A stretch of 38,039 nt of DNA. Source: Prevotella sp. GTDB lineage: Bacteria; Bacteroidota; Bacteroidia; Bacteroidales; Bacteroidaceae. Under the pieces are notes generated by a model. The model was not told the DNA's origin. It did no database searches and saw nothing but the letters and a program-made list of their open reading frames with translations. Location: the NCBI GenBank assembly GCA_017548385.1, contig JAFZAE010000258.1, forward strand, positions 1 through 38,039, in the 5' to 3' direction. Shown in pieces: positions 16,998 to 24,875 of this stretch; the stretch's first letter is position 1; each line of letters starts with the position of its first letter. The position numbers were made by a program, and so were the translations under genes.

Positions 16998-18854
16998 ATG
17001 TGTGGAATCGTTGGTTACATAGGTAAACGTGATGCCTATCCCATTTTAATACAAGGTTTGAAACGCTTGGAATACCGTGGATACGACTCTGCTGGCGTAG
17101 CACTCATCAACCCCGGCAATGAGTTAAATGTGTATAAGGAGAAAGGCAAAGTGTCAAATCTTGAGGAATACGTAACTTCTCACGACACTTCAGGCTGTAT
17201 AGGCATTGCTCATACTCGTTGGGCAACGCATGGCGAGCCTTCCTCTGTCAACGCCCACCCACATCTCTCTGAAAGCGGTCGCTTGGCATTAGTACATAAT
17301 GGTATTATTGAAAACTATGCAAGCATCAAAGAATATCTTGTAGGAAAAGGCTATCATTTCAAAAGCAGCACAGACACAGAGGTGCTGGTGCAATTGATAG
17401 AATTTGTACAACAGCGTTTTCACTTAGATTTAGGAATGGCCGTATTATATGCCCTTCGTCGTGTGGTGGGTGCATATGCCATTGTCGTTCTCGACCGTGA
17501 ACACCCTGAAGAACTGATATGTGCCCGTAAGAGTAGTCCGCTGGTAATAGGTATCGGAGAAGATGAGCAGGAGTATTTTCTTGCCTCTGATGCCCTTCCC
17601 ATTGTGGGCTACACCAAACATTTAGTTTATTTAAATGACGAAGAGGTTGCCGTGATTCGACGCGGCAAGAAAATAGATATCAAGAACCTGTCGGATAGTC
17701 ATAAGCAAATTGCCCCTAATGTACATGACGTGGACATTGACCTCGACAAATTAGAGAAAGGTGGCTATCCTCACTATATGCTCAAGGAAATCTTTGAACA
17801 GCCTCGTTGTATCGCCGACTGTATGCGTGGCCGCCTGTTGCAAGACGAGCATAAGATTGTTCTCAGTACCATCAACTTGCATCGGGAGCAATTGTTAAAA
17901 GCTGGCCGTTTCATCATTGTAGCTTGTGGAACTTCCTGGCATGCAGGATTGATTGGCAAACAATTAATTGAAGAATTCTGCAAAGTACCTGTGGAGGTTG
18001 AATATGCCAGCGAATTCCGTTACCGCAATCCCGTGATTCTACCTACGGATATTGTTATTGCCATCTCGCAAAGTGGTGAGACAGCTGACACCCTTGCTGC
18101 TTTCAATTTAGCCAAAGAGAATGGTGCTTTATGTTTTGGTATTGTTAATGCTGTCGGATCCAGCATCGCCCGTGCCTCTGACACTGGCATCTACATTCAC
18201 GTGGGTCCCGAAATCGGTGTTGCCAGTACCAAGGCTTTCACCGGTCAAGTAACAGTATTGACACTATTTGCGCTTGCCTTAGGCTATGAAAAAGGCGTTT
18301 TATCCAGCAAGGTCTATGAAGAGAACATTAGTGAGCTGGCTCGTATTCCTTCCAAGATAGATAAAATTCTCAAGCAGAACGATACTATTCGAGACATCGC
18401 CCGTACGCTCACCTATGCCCGCAATACTCTCTACATGGGGCGTGGAATGAATTACCCTGTGGCTTTGGAAGGCGCATTGAAACTAAAGGAAATCAGTTAT
18501 ATCCACGCTGAAGGATATCCTGCGGCCGAAATGAAGCATGGACCAATCGCTTTGATAGACGAGAATATGCCTGTTGTATTCATTGCCACACATCATCAAT
18601 TATATAAAAAAATTATTAGCAACATACAAGAGGTTATTGCCCGTAATGGACGTATAATTGCCATTGTCACCGAAGGTGACAAGGAAGTAAAAAACTTGGC
18701 TTCGTTTGTCATCGAGATTCCAGAGACAATTGGTACACTTGCTCCTTTGCTCTCCGTGATTCCACTTCAACTAATAGCCTATCATGTGGCTGTGGTAAAA
18801 GGTCTTAATGTTGACATGCCTCGTAACTTGGCGAAAAGTGTAACTGTAGAATAA
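16998..18854 (+). CDS. glmS: Glutamine-fructose-6-phosphate aminotransferase (isomerising), GlmS
   Basis: The 618-residue protein begins MCGIVGYIG; C2 is the N-terminal nucleophile of the glutaminase domain after Met removal. It continues with LEYRGYDSAG, HTRWATHG and the LVHNGIIENY loop. Two SIS sugar-isomerase domains follow from about residue 290, with ACGTSWHA, SQSGETADT and ALEGALKLKEISYIHAEGY, and the protein ends in the typical PRNLAKSVTVE. It makes glucosamine 6-phosphate, the entry to UDP-GlcNAc for peptidoglycan and LPS. It appears to head a transcript with an RNA methyltransferase (30 bp later) and a sulfatase. Its regulation is not evident; no riboswitch fits. Confidence 0.97.
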   Translation: MCGIVGYIGKRDAYPILIQGLKRLEYRGYDSAGVALINPGNELNVYKEKGKVSNLEEYVTSHDTSGCIGIAHTRWATHGEPSSVNAHPHLSESGRLALVHNGIIENYASIKEYLVGKGYHFKSSTDTEVLVQLIEFVQQRFHLDLGMAVLYALRRVVGAYAIVVLDREHPEELICARKSSPLVIGIGEDEQEYFLASDALPIVGYTKHLVYLNDEEVAVIRRGKKIDIKNLSDSHKQIAPNVHDVDIDLDKLEKGGYPHYMLKEIFEQPRCIADCMRGRLLQDEHKIVLSTINLHREQLLKAGRFIIVACGTSWHAGLIGKQLIEEFCKVPVEVEYASEFRYRNPVILPTDIVIAISQSGETADTLAAFNLAKENGALCFGIVNAVGSSIARASDTGIYIHVGPEIGVASTKAFTGQVTVLTLFALALGYEKGVLSSKVYEENISELARIPSKIDKILKQNDTIRDIARTLTYARNTLYMGRGMNYPVALEGALKLKEISYIHAEGYPAAEMKHGPIALIDENMPVVFIATHHQLYKKIISNIQEVIARNGRIIAIVTEGDKEVKNLASFVIEIPETIGTLAPLLSVIPLQLIAYHVAVVKGLNVDMPRNLAKSVTVE

Positions 18855-18884
18855 GTTCAAACAATAGTTCCAGATATTCCATTA

Positions 18885-19706
18885 ATGCCACTGATAGAGA
18901 TTACCTCATTGTCTGATGCCGGTGTAGAGGTGTTTGGCACCCTTACAGAGGCACAGCTCCGCAATAAATTAGAGCCTGAGAAGGGCATCTTTATCGCCGA
19001 GAGTCCGAAAGTTATCCATGTGGCATTAAATGCCGGGTATGCCCCCCTTGCATTGTTGTGTGAGCGCCGGCACATCACAGGTGATGCCGCCGAAATCATC
19101 AAACGATGCGGTGACATACCCATCTATACTGGCGATCGGGCATTGCTTGCCCAACTCACAGGCTACACGCTTACTCGTGGTGTCTTATGTGCCATGCGAC
19201 GTCCCCGTCTTAAAAGCGTGAAAGAAGTGTGTCATGAGGCACGGCGCGTTGTGGTGATACATGGAGTAGTAGATACCACCAATATCGGGGCTATTTTCCG
19301 CTCTGCAGCAGCCTTGGGTATTGATGCGGTCTTATTAACTACCGACTCTTGTGATCCACTAAACCGTCGTGCGGTGCGGGTATCGATGGGTTCGGTATTT
19401 TTGGTGCCTTGGACATGGATAGATCCAGAAATGAATGCCCTAAAAGAAATGGGCTTTAAAACTGTGGCAATGGCACTGACAGATAATTCTATCTCTATAG
19501 ACTCTCCTCAGCTCAGATCTACCGACCGTCTAGCCATTGTCATGGGCACAGAGGGAGACGGACTTCCCCATGAGGTGATAACACAATGCGACTATACAGC
19601 ACGCATCCCCATGGCTCATGATGTAGATTCCCTGAATGTTGCCGCAGCAGCAGCCGTAGCATTCTGGGAATTAAGGCATTCATCCATTAAACCACTCATT
19701 AACTAG
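18885..19706 (+). CDS. SpoU/TrmH-family RNA 2'-O-methyltransferase
   Basis: The 273-residue protein has a substrate-binding N-terminal domain (FIAESPKVIHVALNAG) and the three SPOUT knot motifs: NIGAIFRSAA at 133-142, MGTEGDGLP at 220-228 and SLNVAAAAAVA at 249-259. These build the trefoil knot that binds S-adenosylmethionine. Members methylate the ribose of tRNA or 23S rRNA residues. The exact target cannot be inferred; RlmB-like and TrmH-like proteins share these motifs. It follows glmS by 30 bp and precedes the sulfatase by 13 bp, so the three are probably cotranscribed. The grouping is not functional in any obvious way. Confidence 0.88.
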   Translation: MPLIEITSLSDAGVEVFGTLTEAQLRNKLEPEKGIFIAESPKVIHVALNAGYAPLALLCERRHITGDAAEIIKRCGDIPIYTGDRALLAQLTGYTLTRGVLCAMRRPRLKSVKEVCHEARRVVVIHGVVDTTNIGAIFRSAAALGIDAVLLTTDSCDPLNRRAVRVSMGSVFLVPWTWIDPEMNALKEMGFKTVAMALTDNSISIDSPQLRSTDRLAIVMGTEGDGLPHEVITQCDYTARIPMAHDVDSLNVAAAAAVAFWELRHSSIKPLIN

Positions 19707-19719
19707 AAAATAAAATACA

Positions 19720-21123
19720 ATGAACACCTCCAAAGAAATGTTGATGGCTATCGGCGCCTTGCTCAGTCAGCAAGTTATGGCAGATGATGGTAAGCCAAAA
19801 GCCACGCCAGAACATCCAAATATTATCTTTATTCTTGCCGATGACATGGGTTATGGCGACCTGGCATGCTATGGCAACAAGTATATCCAAACACCCAACA
19901 TCGACCGTTTGGCAGCAACAGGCACTCGATTCAGTCAAGCTTATGCCGGAAGTGGCATTAGTTCTCCATCACGCTGTTCGCTGATGACAGGCAAGAACAG
20001 TGGAAACTCTCGTATTCGTGACAATTTCTGCTATGCTGGTGGAATTGAGGGACTGAAAATCTCACCACGCGGTGACACCACGATTGTTCGACGTGCAAAT
20101 CTACTGCCTCAGGATACAACTATTGCCACGGTTCTCAGTGCCGCTGGCTACCGTACCTGTCTGGTCAACAAATGGCATCTTGACGGCTATGACCCCGGTT
20201 CATCTCCCAATCATCGAGGTTTCGATGAGTTCTATGGATGGACTATATCCACCGTACATAGTAACTCCCCCTATTATTATCCTTACTATCGTTTTGACAA
20301 TGATGTGCTCACCCATATCGACGCCAACGAGCATGATGCCCACGTGCGTCACAACACAGAAATTTCAACTGATGATGCCATAGCATTCATCCACCGTAAC
20401 AAAGACAATGCTTTTTTCCTTTATTTAGCCTATGATGCGCCCCATGAGCCTTACATTATTGACAATACATCTTGGTATGATGAACATGGTGACTGGGACA
20501 TGGACACCAAACGGTATGCGGCACTTGTGACTCACATGGATGCAAATATCGGACGATTGTTAGGGACTCTCGACCATCTCGGGCTACGAGAAAACACGTT
20601 AATCATTTTTGCCTCCGACAATGGTGCAGCTGTTATGGCTCCACTCAAGGAACTGAATTGCGGTGCTGGATTGAAAGGCCGAAAAGGACAACTCTATGAA
20701 GGAGGCATAAAGGTACCACTCATTGTTAACCAGCCTGGGCGCGTGCCTGTCAGGAATATCCCCAACCTCGTCTATTTTGCAGATTTTATGCCTACATTTG
20801 CTGCCATCTCAGGTCAGCAGCCGCCACTACCTTCCAATATCGATGGAATGGACATCTCTCCCCTCTTCTATGGTGAGAATGCCGACACGGATCATCGCTA
20901 TCTATATTGGGAATTCCCTGGTAAGCAACGTGCCTTACGTCATGGCGAGTGGAAATGTGTCACCGTGAAAAAAGATGCTCCATTAGAGCTATACAATATC
21001 AATAAAGACCCCAATGAGCAATACAATCTTGCCGACCAATACCCTGAAATGGTGAGGGAGATGGATGAGATTATGAGGCAAATGCACAAGCCATCCGTCA
21101 ATTATCCACTACCAGGTGAGTAA
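19720..21123 (+). CDS. Family S1 sulfatase, Ser-type formylglycine site
   Basis: The 467-residue protein has the sulfatase alkaline-phosphatase-like fold: the early metal motif ILADDMGYGD (D41, D42), the maturation motif S81-S-P-S-R85, NKWHLDGYD, ASDNGA and GRKGQLYEGGIKVP. The formylglycine precursor is Ser81 rather than Cys. In Bacteroides such Ser-type enzymes are matured by the radical-SAM enzyme anSME, which is not in this window. The N-terminus (MNTSKEMLMAIGALLSQQVM) is a weak signal sequence. It probably removes sulfate from host or dietary glycans; the substrate is not readable. No SusC/SusD pair is near, and it shares a transcript with glmS and an RNA methyltransferase. A strong terminator follows. 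Confidence 0.88.
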   Translation: MNTSKEMLMAIGALLSQQVMADDGKPKATPEHPNIIFILADDMGYGDLACYGNKYIQTPNIDRLAATGTRFSQAYAGSGISSPSRCSLMTGKNSGNSRIRDNFCYAGGIEGLKISPRGDTTIVRRANLLPQDTTIATVLSAAGYRTCLVNKWHLDGYDPGSSPNHRGFDEFYGWTISTVHSNSPYYYPYYRFDNDVLTHIDANEHDAHVRHNTEISTDDAIAFIHRNKDNAFFLYLAYDAPHEPYIIDNTSWYDEHGDWDMDTKRYAALVTHMDANIGRLLGTLDHLGLRENTLIIFASDNGAAVMAPLKELNCGAGLKGRKGQLYEGGIKVPLIVNQPGRVPVRNIPNLVYFADFMPTFAAISGQQPPLPSNIDGMDISPLFYGENADTDHRYLYWEFPGKQRALRHGEWKCVTVKKDAPLELYNINKDPNEQYNLADQYPEMVREMDEIMRQMHKPSVNYPLPGE

Positions 21124-21187
21124 AAGCATTGTTTCTTTCTCTTCATCGAAAAGAAGAGACCCAACAACTTCATAGACAGAATATGTC

Positions 21188-21221
21188 AAGCATTCAGGAC
21201 ACAAATCTTGAATGCTTTTTT
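21188..21221 (+). terminator. Intrinsic terminator after the sulfatase gene
   Basis: AAGCATTCAGG (21188-21198) pairs with CTTGAATGCTT (21207-21217) with one G-U, an 8-nt loop, and six Ts at 21216-21221. It closes the glmS-methyltransferase-sulfatase unit. Confidence 0.88.
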
Positions 21222-21230
21222 GTTAATTTG

Positions 21231-21263
21231 TTTTGCTTATTTGCAAGACTTTTATTAATTTTG
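21231..21263 (+). promoter_or_regulatory. Promoter of the cation transporter unit
   Basis: TTTTG (21231-21235), 20-bp spacer, then TAATTTTG (21256-21263): an excellent Bacteroidota promoter. Start would be near 21270, leaving a 16-nt leader before the ATG at 21286. Confidence 0.8.
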
Positions 21264-21285
21264 CCGATATTAAACCTCTATTATT

Positions 21286-22188
21286 ATGAATAAAGATAAA
21301 TCAGAAGTGATATTTCGGACAACACTTCGTAGCGCCGTCCTCAATGTGTTATTGACGATATTTAAGTATGTGGCTGGATTCTTAGGACATTCTGCAGCCA
21401 TGATAGCCGATGCCACCCATTCATTATCAGACCTTATCACAGATATTATCGTACTGGTTTTCAGTAAGTCAAAAGTTCGGGAAAAAGATGAACGGTATGA
21501 CTACGGACGTGGTAGGATAGAAAACTTGATAACAATTATCGTAGGGTTCGTCATATTGGCGATAGGTATTTCTGTCTGTTATCATGGAATAGCAAAAATT
21601 GTCAGATATGCTCAAGGAGAAGTCATTGAGAAGCCCGGCTATATCGCATTGATAGCAGCCATTATCAGCATGGTTGTCAAAGAATGGGCATTCCGTTTTA
21701 CCTTTCGTACCGCTCAGAAGACAAAAACTATTGCCGTCACATCAAACGCATGGCAGCATCGCTCTGATGCCTTCTCGTCGTTTGTTACCGCCATCTGTAT
21801 TGGCTGTGCAATTTTCTTCAGTGAGAAATTGCGCATACTCGACTTGGTGGCAGTTCTTTTAGTAGGACTATTTATTGCCCGAGAAGCTATCCACCTTATT
21901 GTGGATGCCTCCAATATCTTGTTAGACAAGAGCCTACCTAACGAAACTGAAGAGTTAATTACAAAAATTACCATGGAGGAAGAGGGTGTCAACGGTGTGC
22001 GCGATGTCCTTACTCGTCAGATAGGTCGCGACTTAGCTGTTGAAGTATATATCACAATTTCTGGCAACGATACTGTGCGCCAAGCTCACGAACGTATGCT
22101 CAGCATAGAAAAACGACTTCAGGAACAGTTTGGTGAGGACACCTATGTGAATGTCCACTTTGAACCCGCAGAAGACGAAGAGCTATAA
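21286..22188 (+). CDS. Cation diffusion facilitator family metal efflux transporter
   Basis: The 300-residue protein has the CDF plan: six membrane spans in the first 210 residues and a cytoplasmic ferredoxin-like C-terminal domain ending in acidic residues. The TM2 metal motif is D42-A-T-H45-S-L-S-D49, so H45-x3-D49 matches the zinc-type pattern. In TM5 the sequence is NAWQHRSDA: D161 is present, but the ligand position four residues before it is Q157 instead of His or Asp, with H158 next to it. Family members export Zn, Fe or Mn in exchange for protons; the altered TM5 position makes the metal uncertain. It has its own promoter, and the GH36 gene follows 15 bp later. Confidence 0.88.
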   Translation: MNKDKSEVIFRTTLRSAVLNVLLTIFKYVAGFLGHSAAMIADATHSLSDLITDIIVLVFSKSKVREKDERYDYGRGRIENLITIIVGFVILAIGISVCYHGIAKIVRYAQGEVIEKPGYIALIAAIISMVVKEWAFRFTFRTAQKTKTIAVTSNAWQHRSDAFSSFVTAICIGCAIFFSEKLRILDLVAVLLVGLFIAREAIHLIVDASNILLDKSLPNETEELITKITMEEEGVNGVRDVLTRQIGRDLAVEVYITISGNDTVRQAHERMLSIEKRLQEQFGEDTYVNVHFEPAEDEEL

Positions 22189-22203
22189 CCTAAAAAACCT
22201 AAT

Positions 22204-24387
22204 ATGAAAAGATTTTTATCGACAGTATTTGCGCTGGTATCATTAGCAATCAGTGCGCAAGTTACATTGCACACCCCTGGCATGACCATGGTACTTACAG
22301 CCGAGAATGGCAAGACGCCTCAATATGTTTATTTTGGTCCACGCCTTAATCAGACAGACCTCAGTCGGCTGCAATATCCCTCAGGTGGTCGTATGAATGC
22401 CTATCCAGCCTATGGTATGAACTGCGTGGCCGAAGCGGCTTTAGCCATACGTCACACAGATGGCAATATGTCGACAGAACTTATAACCACTAGCGTTGAT
22501 ACACGCAAAGATGGTTCTTCTGAGATTGTCACTATTCACCTTAAGGACCCCAAGTATCCTATCAAGGTGGACCTCAATTACCGAGCATATAGTGATGTTG
22601 ATATGATTGAGGTATGGACCTCAATTACCAATAATGAGAAATCCACTGTTACATTGACCACTTTTGCCTCTGGTATGCTGCCAATCCGGCGTGGTGATGT
22701 TTGGGCTACGCATTTCTATGGCTCATGGGGTAATGAGGCACGTGTAATCGAAGAACATTTAGAACCGGGACAATTGATTGTCAAAAACAAAGACGGGGTA
22801 CGCAATGCTCATACCGATCACGCCGAGATGATGTTTTCGCTTGACGGCAAGGGACGTGAGAACATGGGTGACGTGATAGGTGCCGCACTATGCTATTCAG
22901 GAAATTATCGTCTGAAAGTTGAGACCGACGACACAGAATACCACTATTTCTTCGCGGGCATCAACGAAGACAATTCAGAATACCACCTCAAAAAAGGAGA
23001 GACCTTCACCACCCCGCCCCTTGCACTCAGTTATAGCACAGAGGGACTAAGCGGTGTATCCCGCAATTTCCACAAATGGGGCAGGAAATACAAATTGATG
23101 CATGGTGACAAAGAACGTAAGATTCTGTTGAACAGTTGGGAAGGTGTCTATTTCGACATCAACCAAGAGGGGATGGATCAGATGATGGCTGACATTGCCA
23201 GCATGGGCGGTGAACTCTTTGTTATGGACGACGGGTGGTTTGGTGAAAAATATCCACGTAAAACCGATAATTCTTCCTTGGGCGACTGGGTTGTAGATCG
23301 AAATAAGTTGCCAGAAGGGATAGAGGGACTTTTGCGTGATGCCAAGAAAAATGGTGTGAGATTTGGCATCTGGATAGAGCCAGAGATGAGCAATACCGTC
23401 AGCGAATTATATGAGAAACATCCTGACTGGATTATCAAGGCTCCCAACCGTGATGCGGTCTTAGGACGTGGTGGCACACAAGTTGTACTTGACATGAGTA
23501 ATCCAAAGGTGCAAGATTTCATTTTCAGTATTGTGGATGACCTACTTACCAAATACCCGGAAATCGATTATATTAAGTGGGATGCCAATATGTCTATAGC
23601 CAACCACGGAAGTCAATATCTGAATATGCAAGACCAAAGCCACCTCAACATCGAATATCATCGAGGATTTATGAAAGTGTGCCAGCGTGTCCGTGAGAAA
23701 TATCCAGACGTGACCATACAAGCCTGTGCAAGCGGCGGTGGTCGTGCCAACTGGGGCGTCCTCCCCTATTTCGATGAGTTTTGGGTGAGCGACAATACTG
23801 ATGCCTTACAGCGTATATATATGCAATGGGGCACCAGCTATTTCTTTCCCGCCATCTCCATGGCATGCCATATCAGTGCTGTACCCAACCATACAGTCTT
23901 CCGCACCACGGCACTCAAATATCGTATCGATGTTGCTATGAGCGGACGTCTTGGCATGGAAATCCAACCTAAGAACATGACAGAAGAAGAAAAAGCCCTC
24001 TGTCGGAAAGCCATCAGCGAATATAAACAAATTCGTCCTATCGTCCAGTTTGGTGATATTTATCGTTTAGTATCTCCTTACGACCATAAAGGTTTGGCTT
24101 CGATGATGTATGTAACCGAGCAAAAAGACAAAGCCGTTTTCTATTGGTGGAAGACGGAGTCGATGCAAAACGAACACCTACCACGGGTAAAAATGGCTGG
24201 TCTTGATCCATCGCGCACCTATACTGTCCACGAACTCAACCGTATAGACATCCGACCACTTGAATTCGAAGGAAAGAGTTTTAGCGGTGCATACCTTATG
24301 AGTCATGGTCTGGAAATCCCCTATCGCAACGATGTGGAGTGGAATAAGAAAAATGAATGGAGCAGTCGTGTGCTGTTATTAGAATAA
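22204..24387 (+). CDS. Secreted alpha-galactosidase, glycoside hydrolase family 36
   Basis: The 727-residue protein starts with a signal peptide (MKRFLSTVFALVSLAISAQ). It has the GH36 layout: an N-terminal beta-sandwich (to about 290), a TIM barrel and a C-terminal beta domain. The nucleophile is D460 in YIKWDAN and the acid/base is D530 in WVSDNTDALQR. The 70-residue spacing between them matches characterised GH36 alpha-galactosidases. Other typical pieces are DDGWFGE, WIEPEMSN and the CASGGGRANWG loop. It should release alpha-1,6-galactose from raffinose-type oligosaccharides or galactomannan in the periplasm. It is 15 bp from the transporter gene and 16 bp from the HPPK-like gene, so probably part of one transcript, although the three have no shared pathway. 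Confidence 0.93.
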   Translation: MKRFLSTVFALVSLAISAQVTLHTPGMTMVLTAENGKTPQYVYFGPRLNQTDLSRLQYPSGGRMNAYPAYGMNCVAEAALAIRHTDGNMSTELITTSVDTRKDGSSEIVTIHLKDPKYPIKVDLNYRAYSDVDMIEVWTSITNNEKSTVTLTTFASGMLPIRRGDVWATHFYGSWGNEARVIEEHLEPGQLIVKNKDGVRNAHTDHAEMMFSLDGKGRENMGDVIGAALCYSGNYRLKVETDDTEYHYFFAGINEDNSEYHLKKGETFTTPPLALSYSTEGLSGVSRNFHKWGRKYKLMHGDKERKILLNSWEGVYFDINQEGMDQMMADIASMGGELFVMDDGWFGEKYPRKTDNSSLGDWVVDRNKLPEGIEGLLRDAKKNGVRFGIWIEPEMSNTVSELYEKHPDWIIKAPNRDAVLGRGGTQVVLDMSNPKVQDFIFSIVDDLLTKYPEIDYIKWDANMSIANHGSQYLNMQDQSHLNIEYHRGFMKVCQRVREKYPDVTIQACASGGGRANWGVLPYFDEFWVSDNTDALQRIYMQWGTSYFFPAISMACHISAVPNHTVFRTTALKYRIDVAMSGRLGMEIQPKNMTEEEKALCRKAISEYKQIRPIVQFGDIYRLVSPYDHKGLASMMYVTEQKDKAVFYWWKTESMQNEHLPRVKMAGLDPSRTYTVHELNRIDIRPLEFEGKSFSGAYLMSHGLEIPYRNDVEWNKKNEWSSRVLLLE

Positions 24388-24403
24388 AACAAGCCTTATT
24401 ACC

Positions 24404-24790
24404 ATGGATGAAACACAAGTGATAATAGCATTGGGTACCAATGTCGATGCAGAGGAAAACATTGCTAAGGCCTTGGAATTACTACAAGGATCTTTGACAT
24501 CCATGCGTTACTCTCATCCTCTATGGACTTTGCCTATTGGTATTCAATCATCAAATTTCCTGAATTGCGTTGTTCATGGACAATGCCATTTGGCATACGA
24601 AGATCTCCGTGATCTAACCAAGGAAATCGAACATAGATGTGGGAATACAGCAGAAAAGAGGGAAAAAGGCGAAATTGTCATGGACATAGACATTTTGCTG
24701 TATGGTGGGAAAAAATATCATCGCGCTGATTGGAAACGACTATATATAAAAGAAGGGTTAAAAGAATTGAATATTGCAGTTTACAAGTGA
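24404..24790 (+). CDS. Short HPPK-like protein (7,8-dihydro-6-hydroxymethylpterin pyrophosphokinase family)
   Basis: The 128-residue protein follows the HPPK pattern: IALGTNVDAEENI at the start, SSNFLNCVV where HPPK has PNFxN, and MDIDILLYG with the two metal-binding aspartates D94 and D96. It is shorter than the usual 155-165 residues. The arginine normally three residues before the first Asp (in GPRxxDxD) is Ile91, and the Trp-Gly-Pro stretch is replaced by EKGE. It may be a reduced, possibly still active, folate-pathway FolK, or a relative with a changed role. There is no folP or folB nearby. It sits between the alpha-galactosidase and the M64 peptidase on the same strand. Confidence 0.7.
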   Translation: MDETQVIIALGTNVDAEENIAKALELLQGSLTSMRYSHPLWTLPIGIQSSNFLNCVVHGQCHLAYEDLRDLTKEIEHRCGNTAEKREKGEIVMDIDILLYGGKKYHRADWKRLYIKEGLKELNIAVYK

Positions 24791-24875
24791 CAAGTTGACG
24801 ATTTGACAAATTATTTGTATCGATTACGGCAAATTCAAAGTATAAACTCCTGAACTCCTAACAACAATCGAACTA
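24784..24875 (+). repeat. Two-part octamer repeats in the spacer before the M64 peptidase gene
   Basis: Starting at the HPPK-like stop codon, three octamers of the form NNRTTGAC (one RTGAC variant) run from 24784 to 24807. Further on, AACTCC occurs twice at period 8 (24845-24850 and 24853-24858), shortly before the ATG at 24876. The order is the same as in the spacer before leuB. No convincing promoter box was found. Confidence 0.65.

Noticed and set aside
19720-24387. A polysaccharide-utilisation locus covering the sulfatase and alpha-galactosidase
   Set aside because: No SusC/SusD pair or sensor is present; a terminator and separate promoter divide the two genes.
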